A stretch of 64,000 bases of DNA from Mucilaginibacter myungsuensis. GTDB lineage: Bacteria > Bacteroidota > Bacteroidia > Sphingobacteriales > Sphingobacteriaceae. A program made the translations under genes and the position numbers. Position 1 is the stretch's first letter, and every line of letters starts with the position of its first letter. The notes under the pieces were generated by a model. The model worked only from the letters and a program-made list of their open reading frames with translations. It was not told the DNA's origin and did not search any database. Shown one piece after another: positions 43,463 to 52,308 of this stretch. The stretch spans positions 558,001 through 622,000 of the forward strand of contig NZ_JADFFL010000001.1 of the NCBI RefSeq assembly GCF_015222005.1, in the 5' to 3' direction.

Positions 43463-43465
43463 CAA

Positions 43466-44062
43466 CTATTTCACCCCACTCACCCCGCCCGATATCACAA
43501 ACTTCATAGCATCTGCAGCAGGCATATTTAAAGCTTTAACTTTATCGCTATCGACGATGATCACCTGCCCTGCGAACGAATAAGAATAAGGGAAATAAAC
43601 GGCAACTTGCCCCGACAACCCTATTGCCGAAAGGTCTTTCTGAGTGAGGAAACCGATCTTCTTAACGCCGTTACTGCTTACATCGACCAGCACAGGCTCG
43701 TTAAACTTTTTCTCATCGCCCACAAAAGCTTCAGTAAGGTCCCGGACGGAATAGTAAAGAAATTTGAACAGCGGAAGCCTGTCTAACCAACGATAGAACC
43801 AGCGTTTAATGGGGTCGGTTATGACGTTAGTTACCAGTATCCCTGCAAGCATGATAAGGACAGTTACGCTTAAAATACCAGCCCCGGGTATGGACATGGG
43901 CTTTTTGGTATTAGGATCTGTCCATATCTGGTCGCTCAGGTTAAGGGCGCTATCTACGCCAGACACTGCCCAATAGATCAGCATCACCGCTACCCCTAAC
44001 GGCACGACAACCAACATTCCCTTGATAAAATAATTTAACAGGGCGCGGAAGATCTTATTCAT
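43466..44062 (-). CDS. DUF502 membrane protein
   Basis: This 198-residue protein has two membrane helices near the N-terminus (about 12-31 and 57-79), then a soluble domain with FYYSVRDLTEAFVGDEKKFNEPV-type pattern (PVLVDVSSNGVKKIGFLT). This is the DUF502 family, found in many bacteria and without assigned function. It is 18 bp downstream of the murF-alr gene and probably co-transcribed. Confidence 0.85.
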   Translation of the reverse strand: MNKIFRALLNYFIKGMLVVVPLGVAVMLIYWAVSGVDSALNLSDQIWTDPNTKKPMSIPGAGILSVTVLIMLAGILVTNVITDPIKRWFYRWLDRLPLFKFLYYSVRDLTEAFVGDEKKFNEPVLVDVSSNGVKKIGFLTQKDLSAIGLSGQVAVYFPYSYSFAGQVIIVDSDKVKALNMPAADAMKFVISGGVSGVK

Positions 44063-44080
44063 GGTTGGGGCAGTTTGAAA

Positions 44081-46540
44081 TTACTCGTAAAAGTACACTC
44101 TTTTTACCCTTTGCGAAATATTTGTTAATATCTCGTACGGGATGGTGCCTATCTGTTTGGCCAGTTCTTCGATGCCTTGTTGGTCGTTAAAAACGATCAC
44201 CTCATCGCCTTCTTTTGCATCTACGCCGGTTACATCAAGCATACACATGTCCATGGCGATGTTGCCTACGGTACGTACCAATTTGCCTTTTACCAGCATG
44301 CTACCCACACCGTTGCCAAAGGCTCTTAGATATCCGTCGGCATAACCGATACGCACCGTGGCTATGCGACCATCTTTAGCAAGACTGCCGTTCCGGTTGT
44401 AACCTACGGTCTCCCCTGCTTTGATGTTTTTAATTTGCGAAATACTGGTCTTTAACGATGCAATGGGTTGCAACGCGGCAGGATCGGTGACGGCTGCATC
44501 AACACCGTACAGGCCGATCCCAAGTCGCACCATATCATAATGAGCCACGCCCCAACGGGTAATGCCCGAAGTATTATTGATATGTTTAATAAACTCATAA
44601 CCAATAGCTTCTTGGATCTGTTTAAATGCTTGCTCGAACTTCAGGATCTGTGTTAAAGTAAAGTCATCGTGCACCGACGAATCACTCGAAACCAAATGTG
44701 AGAAAACCGAACGTACTTTGAATGATGCATTTTGAACCAATAGTTTACAAAGTTCAGCTATTTCCCCGGCTTCAAAGCCCAAGCGATGCATGCCGGTATC
44801 TATCTTAAGATGTACCGGATAATTAATGATGTCATTGTCCTGAAGATATTGGCTCAATTCATCAAACAAATGAAAGCTGTAAACCTCTGGTTCCAAATTA
44901 TAGTTGACCAGTTTATCGAAGGCGTTTGGTTCAGGATTCAGCACCATAATGGGCAGCGTGATACCGGCCGTCCGCAGAGCTACTCCTTCATCAATGTAGG
45001 CCACCGCCAGATAGTCAACCTTGTGGTATTGCAATAAATTAGCTATCTCAAAGGTGCCGCTGCCGTAAGAAAAGGCTTTAACCATAGCCATTACCTTAAC
45101 ACCCGGCGCCAGTTTGGAACGGTAAAAATTCAGATTATTGACCAGCGCGTTCAAGTTTATCTCCATCACCGTCTCGTGCGCCTTTTGCACCAACGCCCTA
45201 CTGATCCTCTCGAACTCGAAGCTACGGGCTCCTTTTAACAGGATGGTCTCATCTCTAAAATTAAGCCGCTGTATATCGCTCAGCAGTTCCGACGTATCGT
45301 TATAGAAGTATTTGTTATCGATCAGCACTAAGTCGCTATGTCGTTTCAAGGCCTCACCCACCCCTATAAATTTATTAAGTCCAACATCAGTTAGCATCGC
45401 GGCCACCCGACGATATAATTCATCTTCATCCAATCCCGACTGATAAATATCTGATAGAATGAGCGTTTTTATAGGATGCTGGTTTTGTTGTTTTAAAAAA
45501 TTGAGTGCTATCTCTAACGACTGGATATCCGAATTGTAAGAGTCATCGATAATAGAGCAATCGTTTACCCCATTCTTCAATTCCAAACGCATACTTACCG
45601 GTGTAAGCCGCTCCATGCGTTCGCTAATAACTTCGGGCTGATAACCCAGAGCCAACAACGTAGACCAACAAGTAATGGCATTCTCTACCGAGGCTTGATC
45701 TGTAAAAGGGATATGACACTCTATTTCCTGTTGGTGATAGATGGCCCGCAAATAAAGGTCTTTCTTTTTGGTATCCTCACCGATCACATATAAGTCGGCT
45801 TGGTCATATCGACGGCTCCAGCAGAAAAATTTGGTCGACGTGTTTCTATCTTTATAGCTAAGCAACTCTTCGTACTGACCGACCAGTAATTTAGAATCCT
45901 TGAACAATAGCATCTTTTCGTTCAGCTTTTGTTCGCGGTCGGTAAAGCCTTCATCATGGGCAGCGCCAAGGTGTGTCAACACCCCTATTTCAGGCTGAAT
46001 AACGGCTTCTAAACGCCTCATTTCACCAATAGCAGAAATACCTGCTTCAAATAAGGCAACGTCATTAACGGGCTTTATATTCCATACCGAGAGTGGCACC
46101 CCTATTTGTGAGTTATAGCTTTTAGGCGACCTAACGATGTTTTGATCAGGCATCAGCAATTGGTATAGCCACTCCTTAACTATGGTTTTACCGTTACTGC
46201 CCGTAATGCCTACAACTCTCAGGTCAAATTGCCGGCGATGATGCGCAGCGAGTGCTTGTAAGGCTTGCAGTACGTCGGGCACGATCAAATAGTTGGCATC
46301 TGTCAGCACCTCGTTAGGTCGCTTGCTTACCACAAAGGTACGCACGCCAGCTTTGTAAACATCGGTAATGAACTGATGGCCATCTCGTCTGTTACTCAAA
46401 GCGAAAAACAGTGCCTCCGGGGCATTAGATATACGTCTGCTATCGGTAAGCAATGTAGTTAACGGGCCGTCATTCATCATAATAGCTTTTGCACCTATAA
46501 TATTTGCAACCGAACCGACCGTATATTCCGCGTGGACCAT
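44081..46540 (-). CDS. Bifunctional MurF / alanine racemase fusion
   Basis: This 819-residue protein starts at the ATG at 46540 (MVHAEYTVGSVANIIGAKAI). The first 450 residues are a MurF ligase, with GITGSNGKTIVKEW as the ATP-binding loop, ADSYN-type SYNSDIQSLEIAL and GARSFEFERI. The C-terminal 360 residues are a fold-III alanine racemase with PLP lysine in MAMVKAFSYGSG (about 485) and RLGIGLYG. It links D-alanine production to its use in UDP-MurNAc-pentapeptide, a fusion known in Bacteroidetes. Whether the MurF half is active, given that some genomes also carry a separate murF, is not visible here. Confidence 0.92.
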   Translation of the reverse strand: MVHAEYTVGSVANIIGAKAIMMNDGPLTTLLTDSRRISNAPEALFFALSNRRDGHQFITDVYKAGVRTFVVSKRPNEVLTDANYLIVPDVLQALQALAAHHRRQFDLRVVGITGSNGKTIVKEWLYQLLMPDQNIVRSPKSYNSQIGVPLSVWNIKPVNDVALFEAGISAIGEMRRLEAVIQPEIGVLTHLGAAHDEGFTDREQKLNEKMLLFKDSKLLVGQYEELLSYKDRNTSTKFFCWSRRYDQADLYVIGEDTKKKDLYLRAIYHQQEIECHIPFTDQASVENAITCWSTLLALGYQPEVISERMERLTPVSMRLELKNGVNDCSIIDDSYNSDIQSLEIALNFLKQQNQHPIKTLILSDIYQSGLDEDELYRRVAAMLTDVGLNKFIGVGEALKRHSDLVLIDNKYFYNDTSELLSDIQRLNFRDETILLKGARSFEFERISRALVQKAHETVMEINLNALVNNLNFYRSKLAPGVKVMAMVKAFSYGSGTFEIANLLQYHKVDYLAVAYIDEGVALRTAGITLPIMVLNPEPNAFDKLVNYNLEPEVYSFHLFDELSQYLQDNDIINYPVHLKIDTGMHRLGFEAGEIAELCKLLVQNASFKVRSVFSHLVSSDSSVHDDFTLTQILKFEQAFKQIQEAIGYEFIKHINNTSGITRWGVAHYDMVRLGIGLYGVDAAVTDPAALQPIASLKTSISQIKNIKAGETVGYNRNGSLAKDGRIATVRIGYADGYLRAFGNGVGSMLVKGKLVRTVGNIAMDMCMLDVTGVDAKEGDEVIVFNDQQGIEELAKQIGTIPYEILTNISQRVKRVYFYE

Positions 46541-46598
46541 GTGGCGAATTTGCTGATAATTTACGCTAATAAAATAAATTTTAACACTTTTGATCCGG

Positions 46599-47081
46599 AT
46601 GGAAGCCCCGAAGCCCAAAAAGATAAACGACCCTAATGTAGCTTTGGCCAAGGCCGAACACTACTGCGGCTACCAGGAACGTTCGCAGCAAGAGGTGCGG
46701 GATAAGCTATACGAGTGGGGTTTATGGCCCGAGGCTGTCGAAAATACAATCACCAAACTCATCGACGGAAATTTCATTAACGAGCAGCGCTTTGCGTTCG
46801 CCTACGCGCGGGGCAAGTTCAATCAAAAAGGCTGGGGCAAGATCAAGATCAAACAAGGATTGAAATTTAAACGAGTGTCGGACGCCCTGATCAAAAAAGC
46901 ACTTGGACAGATAGACCTATCAGATTACATCACTACGCTAAAAACCGTATTGGATAAAAAAGCCGCCCTGTTAAAAGAAAAGGACGAGCGTAAACGCCAT
47001 TACAAACTAAAACAATACGCTATGGGGCGCGGCTTCGAAAGCGAGACCATCTCTGAAGTTTTGAAAGACAACGACTTATAA
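46599..47081 (+). CDS. recX: Regulatory protein RecX
   Basis: This 160-residue protein starts at the ATG at 46599 (an in-frame TTG at 46590 is less likely). Three RecX-type helical repeats are visible: ALAKAEHYCGYQERSQQEVR, LIDGNFINEQRFAFAYARGK and KWGKIKIKQGLK-type. It inhibits RecA filament extension. It is divergent from murF-alr with a 58-bp gap. No recA gene is in the window. Confidence 0.92.
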   Translation: MEAPKPKKINDPNVALAKAEHYCGYQERSQQEVRDKLYEWGLWPEAVENTITKLIDGNFINEQRFAFAYARGKFNQKGWGKIKIKQGLKFKRVSDALIKKALGQIDLSDYITTLKTVLDKKAALLKEKDERKRHYKLKQYAMGRGFESETISEVLKDNDL

Positions 47082-47108
47082 AAAACTTTAAAATATTTGC
47101 AGAAATAA

Positions 47109-47139
47109 CTTGCACAATGTGCATTTCTGCCTATATTTG
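47109..47139 (+). promoter_or_regulatory. Promoter of the tRNA-Gly/tRNA-Leu unit, with a palindrome inside
   Basis: CTTG (47109-47112), a 19-bp spacer and TATATTTG (47132-47139) fit the promoter consensus with one -33 mismatch. The stretch 47099-47129 is an imperfect inverted repeat (GCAGAAAT...TGCAC / GTGC...ATTTCTGC) that covers the -33 region and spacer. Confidence 0.6.
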
Positions 47140-47199
47140 CACTCCACAAACGCAAGGGGGTTTCAGCAAGTGAAACACAGTGTTTGGAAGATAAAAAAT

Positions 47200-47275
<76 letters not shown>

Positions 47276-47329
47276 TTATCCCTTCCTACCAGGAGGGATA
47301 ATTTTTTGAAAGGCTTTACAGCCGATCAT

Positions 47330-47414
47330 GCTCAGATGGTGGAACTGGTAGACACGCAGGACTTAAAATCCTGTGCCCTCAACAGGCGTGCGGGTTCGAT
47401 TCCCGCTCTGAGTA
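47330..47414 (+). tRNA. tRNA-Leu (TAA)
   Basis: This is an 85-nt class II tRNA with acceptor GCTCAGA/TCTGAGT, anticodon TAA in loop CTTAAAA on stem CAGGA/TCCTG, a long variable arm and T-loop GTTCGATTC. CCA is not encoded (ACA follows). It reads UUA and UUG. Confidence 0.96.
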
Positions 47415-47422
47415 CAGAAATT

Positions 47423-47458
47423 AAGGCGATCAGTTGAAAAACTTGATCGCCTTTTTTG
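47423..47458 (+). terminator. Terminator of the tRNA unit
   Basis: AAGGCGATCAGT pairs with ACTTGATCGCCTT around a short A-rich loop, followed by TTTTTTG. Confidence 0.85.
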
Positions 47459-47581
47459 TTTGGGTCACACATAGGTCACACACATGCATCGATCACAAAT
47501 TAAGTGGTGTTGTAACTACATCTCCTATCGTACCACAGTATCCGACGAAAACCTCCAACCGAATACCGTGTTATCCAAATT

Positions 47582-48319
47582 ATGTTTAAGACCACATTTT
47601 TTGCCGGGACCAGCGGCTTGTTAACAAGCCTGCCTAAGCGAGATTTCCCAAAAGAATATCAGGATAGGTCGCGGCTCGGATTTTACGCCTTGCAAGAAAA
47701 CAGCATCGAGATCAATAGCACCTTTTACAAGCTACCTCAGGCTAAAACCATTTCCCGTTGGGTGACCGAAGTGCCGGATGATTTTCGTTTCACATTCAAG
47801 TTGTGGAAAGAAGTAACGCATCAAAAGCATTTAGGCTTTAGACAAGAAGACATAGAGGCCTTTTTTCATTCGATCAGCGGCGCTGCCGACCATCGCGGCT
47901 GCCTGTTGGTTCAGTTCCCACCGAGTTTAAAAGTAGATTCTTTACCGCAGTTTAAGGCATTATTGCCGCTACTTACTGCAAGTAAATGGAAAGTAGCCGT
48001 AGAATTTAGGCATGCCTCATGGTATCAGGACCAGATCTACGAATACCTGAACGCTCAAAATGCTGCTCTGGTGATACAAGATATGCCTAAGTCGGCTACG
48101 CCTTTAGAACTCACGACCGATGATCTTGTATATTTACGTTTTCACGGCCCGGGTGGTAGTTACAAAGGCAGTTATAGCAACGAAATATTGACTGAATATG
48201 CTGAATACATAAATGAGTGGCAAGAAGAAGGACGAACGGTATATGTTTATTTTAACAACACCGCCGGGGCGGCATTAAATAACTTACAAACGCTTAAAAG
48301 TATATTAAGAAACCATTAG
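47582..48319 (+). CDS. DUF72 (YecE-like) protein
   Basis: This 245-residue TIM-barrel protein has GTSGL near residue 8, SIEINSTFYKLP (about 40-51) and the C-terminal HGPGGSYKGSY and VYFNNTAGAALNNL, all DUF72 signatures. The family is found in all domains; its function is unknown. It is monocistronic, 167 bp after tRNA-Leu. Confidence 0.9.
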   Translation: MFKTTFFAGTSGLLTSLPKRDFPKEYQDRSRLGFYALQENSIEINSTFYKLPQAKTISRWVTEVPDDFRFTFKLWKEVTHQKHLGFRQEDIEAFFHSISGAADHRGCLLVQFPPSLKVDSLPQFKALLPLLTASKWKVAVEFRHASWYQDQIYEYLNAQNAALVIQDMPKSATPLELTTDDLVYLRFHGPGGSYKGSYSNEILTEYAEYINEWQEEGRTVYVYFNNTAGAALNNLQTLKSILRNH

Positions 48320-48350
48320 ATCTTGGAACGATAGTTGGCTTATCATTCGC

Positions 48351-48722
48351 ATGCAGCAAAAACCCCTTAAAATATTATTGGTCGAAGACGACATTGGCAT
48401 CCGTGATGTCATGTCTTTAGTGCTTTCATTGGAGGGATTTGAGGTGATCAGTCTGCCTGATGGACGTGATGTATTTGGGCAAGTGGGAACAGAACACCCT
48501 GACCTGGTACTATTGGATGTAATGTTAGGGGACCTTGACGGAAGAGTTATTTGCGAGGCCTTAAAATCTGACCCGACGACTGAACAGATCCCAGTCATGA
48601 TAGTTTCTGCCAGTCATGGTTACGTACATGACCACTTACAAACCTGCCGCGCCAATGATTTTTTATCTAAACCTTTTGACATTAATGAACTGATAGCCAA
48701 AGTAAAACGCCTGGCCGCTTAA
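48351..48722 (+). CDS. Single-domain response regulator, first of a tandem pair
   Basis: This 123-residue receiver has D13-D14, phospho-acceptor D56 (LLDVMLG), S86 and K107 (LSKPF). It lacks an output domain, so it may act by protein contact. The next gene is another receiver of the same type in the same direction, suggesting duplication or a phosphorelay pair. No histidine kinase is adjacent. Confidence 0.9.
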   Translation: MQQKPLKILLVEDDIGIRDVMSLVLSLEGFEVISLPDGRDVFGQVGTEHPDLVLLDVMLGDLDGRVICEALKSDPTTEQIPVMIVSASHGYVHDHLQTCRANDFLSKPFDINELIAKVKRLAA

Positions 48723-48783
48723 ATGGCGTAAACAAATAGCAAACCTTAGTGCCCAAGCATGGTTATTGCTATCGCATACCGCT

Positions 48784-49146
48784 ATGAATACGAAACATTT
48801 ACTCGTGATTGAGGACGACCAGGACATTAAGGATATTTTAGAGACCATACTGACCATGGAGGGGCACACGGTTACAACCATCAGCGAAACTCCAAACATT
48901 ATCCAAACTGTACTGGAAACTAAACCCGACCTGATCATCACCGATTATATTTTGCAAGGTATTAACGGCGGCGAATACTGTAGCCAAATTAAACAGCATC
49001 CGGAAACCGCTCATATCCCCGTGATCATTTTATCAGCTTATGATAAAGTATTAGGTTCACTTGGCCATTACAAAGCTGACCTTATCATCCATAAACCATT
49101 CGATAACGACAACCTTTGTCAAAACGTAGCTGAGTTATTGACGTAA
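48784..49146 (+). CDS. Single-domain response regulator, second of a tandem pair
   Basis: This 120-residue receiver starts at the ATG at 48784; an in-frame ATG at 48766 is possible. D11-D12, D54 (ITDYILQG), S84 and K104 (HKPF) are present. It is diverged from the first copy (roughly a third of residues shared by eye). It has no output domain. Confidence 0.88.
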   Translation: MNTKHLLVIEDDQDIKDILETILTMEGHTVTTISETPNIIQTVLETKPDLIITDYILQGINGGEYCSQIKQHPETAHIPVIILSAYDKVLGSLGHYKADLIIHKPFDNDNLCQNVAELLT

Positions 49147-49210
49147 GTAAAGACTAAGGAGAACTGGGAAAAACCGGTAACCTTTTCAGATAGCCGCCGT
49201 CTTTAACGGC

Positions 49211-50593
49211 ATGACACTTAAACTACCCCAAAGACTGATCATATGCCTGATCGCCTTATTGCCGATAACGGTGAATGCCCAAAAACAGCTTGACTCCATT
49301 ATGCAACTGGCGCACAAGCGGGGAATATTTAACGGCAATTTACTGATCGCACAACACGGTCGCATTATTTATGAGCGTTCTTTTGGATATGCTGATGGCA
49401 CACGCACTCGGCCACTGACCGGTGATCTTAAATTTGACATCGGTTCGGTTAGCAAAGAATTTAACGGAGCGTCTATTCTGTTATTGACCCAACGCGGCTT
49501 ACTGGGCCTGGATGACCCTATCGCCAAATATTTGCCCGAACTACCCAAGTGGGCGCAACAAGTGCAAATAAAACACCTGATCAGTTATACCAGCGGGATA
49601 CCGGTAGCCGACGTGTTATCGGCAGAAACCGACAGCACCATCCGCAAGAGTCTGCTCCAGCTCAAAGAGCTAAAGTTCCAACCCGGTACCGCCTATATTT
49701 ATAACCACTATAATGTGTACCTGCAAATGCGTTTGATCGAAAAGGTTAGCGGGATGGCCTATGCTGACTTTCTGCGTAAAAATATCTTCTTGCCTTGCAA
49801 AATGTCAGGTGCAGCGGTAGATATGCCGGTCAGTGACCCTAAAATGGCTAAGGCTTTTGATCTGGATGGCCGCAACACGCTATACGCGCAAAGTATGAGC
49901 GGCTGGGTGCGACTTACCGCCCGCGATCTTTATCGATGGTCTGAAGCGCTTCAGCAGAATAAGCTACTGACCAAAGCGTCCTTTAAACAACTTGCTGCAA
50001 ATTTCCCTAACGGAGAAAGCAGTATCGGAACCACAGGTTTCGCGGGAGACAGTTTACTATGGCACCGACATCAGGGTTCAAACAGTAACTATGAAGCCTT
50101 GCTTTACAGCGACCTTAAACGCGGATTGACGGTAGTGTTGATGACCAACAATCAACAAATGAAAGTGGATGGCATCAAGAATGCGCTCTTTGCCGCGATT
50201 AGCGGTCAACCGATCAATGTGCCAAAACGGTCGGTGTATTTAGCTATAAGGGAGCGGACTCTTGCGAATGTTGATAGCGGATTGCATTACTACCGTCAGA
50301 TCAGATCGCAGCAACAGGACATCTTTGAGCTTAGTTTTGAGGCAGGCGACCTGATCAGTACCGGCAAGTACTTGTTGCGCCGAAACAAATTTGATGATGC
50401 CATTCGTATTTTTGCCGAGGCCAGTCCCCTATGCGCAAAAGCAGGCGACCGCTCTTACGCCTATGAACTTACTGCAGAAAGTCACCTTAAAAAAGGTGAC
50501 CGCCAGCAAGCACGGTCATGGTACGAACAAGCAATGACGGCCGACCCTGCAAATCAGAACGCTAAGGGTATGTTAGCCCAACTTAAAGAATAG
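49211..50593 (+). CDS. Serine hydrolase (beta-lactamase/class C-like) with C-terminal TPR-like tail
   Basis: This 460-residue exported protein has a signal peptide (about 1-23) and the catalytic S79-V-S-K82 (SxxK). The second motif is Y164-N-H, where related Bacteroidetes sequences have YNN, so the third residue is changed. HQGSNSNYEALLY is the third motif region. After residue 335 two TPR-like helices (EAGDLISTGKYLLRRNKFDD, ESHLKKGDRQQARSWYEQA) end the chain. Proteins of this fold act as peptidases or esterases on cell-wall or small substrates. The true substrate is unknown. Confidence 0.88.
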   Translation: MTLKLPQRLIICLIALLPITVNAQKQLDSIMQLAHKRGIFNGNLLIAQHGRIIYERSFGYADGTRTRPLTGDLKFDIGSVSKEFNGASILLLTQRGLLGLDDPIAKYLPELPKWAQQVQIKHLISYTSGIPVADVLSAETDSTIRKSLLQLKELKFQPGTAYIYNHYNVYLQMRLIEKVSGMAYADFLRKNIFLPCKMSGAAVDMPVSDPKMAKAFDLDGRNTLYAQSMSGWVRLTARDLYRWSEALQQNKLLTKASFKQLAANFPNGESSIGTTGFAGDSLLWHRHQGSNSNYEALLYSDLKRGLTVVLMTNNQQMKVDGIKNALFAAISGQPINVPKRSVYLAIRERTLANVDSGLHYYRQIRSQQQDIFELSFEAGDLISTGKYLLRRNKFDDAIRIFAEASPLCAKAGDRSYAYELTAESHLKKGDRQQARSWYEQAMTADPANQNAKGMLAQLKE

Positions 50594-50632
50594 GCCGCTC
50601 ATTACCAATGGCCCAATCCCCTATCCATCAAA

Positions 50633-50660
50633 AACGGCCCTACAAATGTGCAGGGCCGTT
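50633..50660 (-). terminator. Hairpin after the serine hydrolase gene, T-run on minus side
   Basis: AACGGCCCT (50633-50641) pairs with AGGGCCGTT (50652-50660). A run of A precedes it on the plus strand, which makes a T-tract for minus-strand transcripts; the plus side has no T-run. Confidence 0.6.
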
Positions 50661-50694
50661 ATCGACAATAGTTGTGGGATAGATCCCTTACTTA

Positions 50695-50814
50695 CTACTG
50701 CTTATTCCAGAAGGTTAATTCGGACATATTGCTGTAGTTACCATCTCCGGTGGTTACGTGTTTTATCCTGATACGGATATATCTTACCGGTGGCGGGCTA
50801 TCTATCAGGTCAAC
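50695..50814 (-). pseudogene. 3'-terminal remnant of an F5/8 type C (discoidin-like) domain gene
   Basis: The minus-strand frame reads VDLIDSPPPVRYIRIRIKHV and TTGDGNYSNMSELTFWNKQ before a stop. RYIRIRI and the final SELTFW strand are the typical C-terminal end of a discoidin-type carbohydrate-binding domain. An in-frame stop (TAA) lies immediately before VDL and no start codon or upstream domain is present, so only the last 39 codons survive. It is followed by the terminator at 50633. Confidence 0.6.
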
Positions 50815-50975
50815 TTATAAGCTTTTTGACCATCGTCCGTACGGGTAACCGATCAAAAATGGTATAGATGGCTATTATATTTTCTTAATACTTATTCTAC
50901 ACTAATATCAAAATGTGTAATCTTACATATTGTTTCGGGCATCTGCCGACCGATTGCTGTAAGCCTGCCGAAGCC

Positions 50976-52154
50976 TCACATTGCCGCTAAAAGCTGATCC
51001 AGAAATAATTGCGAATTTGAACGCGTAAAAACAACATCGTTACAGTTATTGAATAACACGAATGCCTTTATTGCATCAGCCAACTTAGCTAAGGTAGTCT
51101 GATCTATATCAACTGCTTCAAAGTGGATATTATGCACGATCAGTATCTGTTTCTTGCGGTCAGCTTTGGCATCCATGCGGGCAATAAACTTGTCACCGGC
51201 TAATATCGGCAACGAAAAGTAACCATACTGCCGTTTGTCTGCCGGAACGAAGCATTCGATCTGATAATCAAAGTCGAAAAATTGCTTTAAGCGATGCCTG
51301 AAAACGTTCAGGATATCGAAGGGTGAAAGGATAAAGACCTCTCCGGCCAACGGTTTGATCTGCTGATCCGGCAACATATAAAGCGGGCCTTTAATATCAT
51401 CTACAACAACTACCTGCACTTCACCGGTCTCAACCATCGACTGCAGCACCGGTTTAACCAAATTATTTTTGACCCGTCGGGCACGCCAGTTGATCTCTTT
51501 GACCGAGGAGATACCCAAAGCACCTAACGTTCGGCGGATCACATAGTGGGCATATTCATCCGGAGTGGGAATCGTCTGATCCATAGCAGGCGGCAGATCA
51601 TAAACCTTATGGAAACTTTTGTTACGACTAACCACCAGATCACCTTGCAGATAAAGGCGCTCCAACGCAACTTTAGCGGGCCGCCAATCCCACCAGCCAT
51701 TACTGGCTTCTACACGGTCGTTCTCTATATCACCAAGCATTAGCTGACCTTCACGTTCTACACGATCCATGATCTGCTGCATCACCCGTAATTGTTGCCT
51801 ATCGGGAGTTTTGATCTGGGCCTTAAATGCCGCTTTGACCGGCAACGAATAGTGAAAATCATTCATGGGGATAAACCCTGCGTCCGAAGTAAAGTACTCG
51901 AAAATGCGACCATCCTCAACCAGTTCCGCAAGCCATTCGGTGCGGTAATCAGGTATACGTGCAGCCATTACATGATGGTGCGCTCGTTCTACCACATAGT
52001 TTGTATCCAACTGCACAAAACCTAAATGATCAATGACCTTGTAAACAGCTTCGATGCCTGTCCCGAACTGACCATGGTGCGCAAGCCCGGCTGCATTTAA
52101 GATGATGTTCCTCGCTTGGCTTTTTGTAAGATCAATAAATGCTTTGGGCTGCAT
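50976..52154 (-). CDS. YcaQ-like winged-helix DNA glycosylase family protein (HTH_42)
   Basis: This 392-residue protein opens with SQARNIILNAAGL and has the catalytic-type QxD motif Q48-L-D50 (GFVQLDT), then ERAHHHVMAARIP. Repeated winged-helix domains follow (VIRRTLGALGISSVKEINW, FDFDYQIECFVPADKRQYG). YcaQ/AlkX proteins unhook interstrand DNA crosslinks by base excision; AlkZ homologues also resist toxins. The active-site motif supports a glycosylase function here. It is a single gene. Confidence 0.9.
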   Translation of the reverse strand: MQPKAFIDLTKSQARNIILNAAGLAHHGQFGTGIEAVYKVIDHLGFVQLDTNYVVERAHHHVMAARIPDYRTEWLAELVEDGRIFEYFTSDAGFIPMNDFHYSLPVKAAFKAQIKTPDRQQLRVMQQIMDRVEREGQLMLGDIENDRVEASNGWWDWRPAKVALERLYLQGDLVVSRNKSFHKVYDLPPAMDQTIPTPDEYAHYVIRRTLGALGISSVKEINWRARRVKNNLVKPVLQSMVETGEVQVVVVDDIKGPLYMLPDQQIKPLAGEVFILSPFDILNVFRHRLKQFFDFDYQIECFVPADKRQYGYFSLPILAGDKFIARMDAKADRKKQILIVHNIHFEAVDIDQTTLAKLADAIKAFVLFNNCNDVVFTRSNSQLFLDQLLAAM

Positions 52155-52308
52155 GTCACGAATATAATGTGTTTACGTTCTGAAAAGAAAGCCGAAAAGC
52201 GCTCCTAACTGACTTTAAATGCGTACTAATTCCAATAAAATTATATTTTTACGGTAGCATCTCCCCTGCCAACTAATTAACCGACGCTAAACAACATTTT
52301 ATTACTTC

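Larger units (their letters stand above)
50594..50975. other. 382-bp gap with a terminator and a broken gene remnant
   Basis: It holds the hairpin at 50633-50660 and, on the minus strand, the tail of an F5/8 type C-like gene (50695-50814). The stretch 50815-50975 is AT-rich and otherwise empty. Confidence 0.6.

Noticed and set aside
46541..46651. N-terminal extension of murF-alr from 46651.
   Set aside because: The extra 37 residues overlap the divergent recX start and are not MurF-like; the ATG at 46540 fits the family.
47459..47581. Integrated element next to tRNA-Leu.
   Set aside because: No integrase, att duplication of the tRNA end or foreign genes follow; only a short direct repeat is visible.
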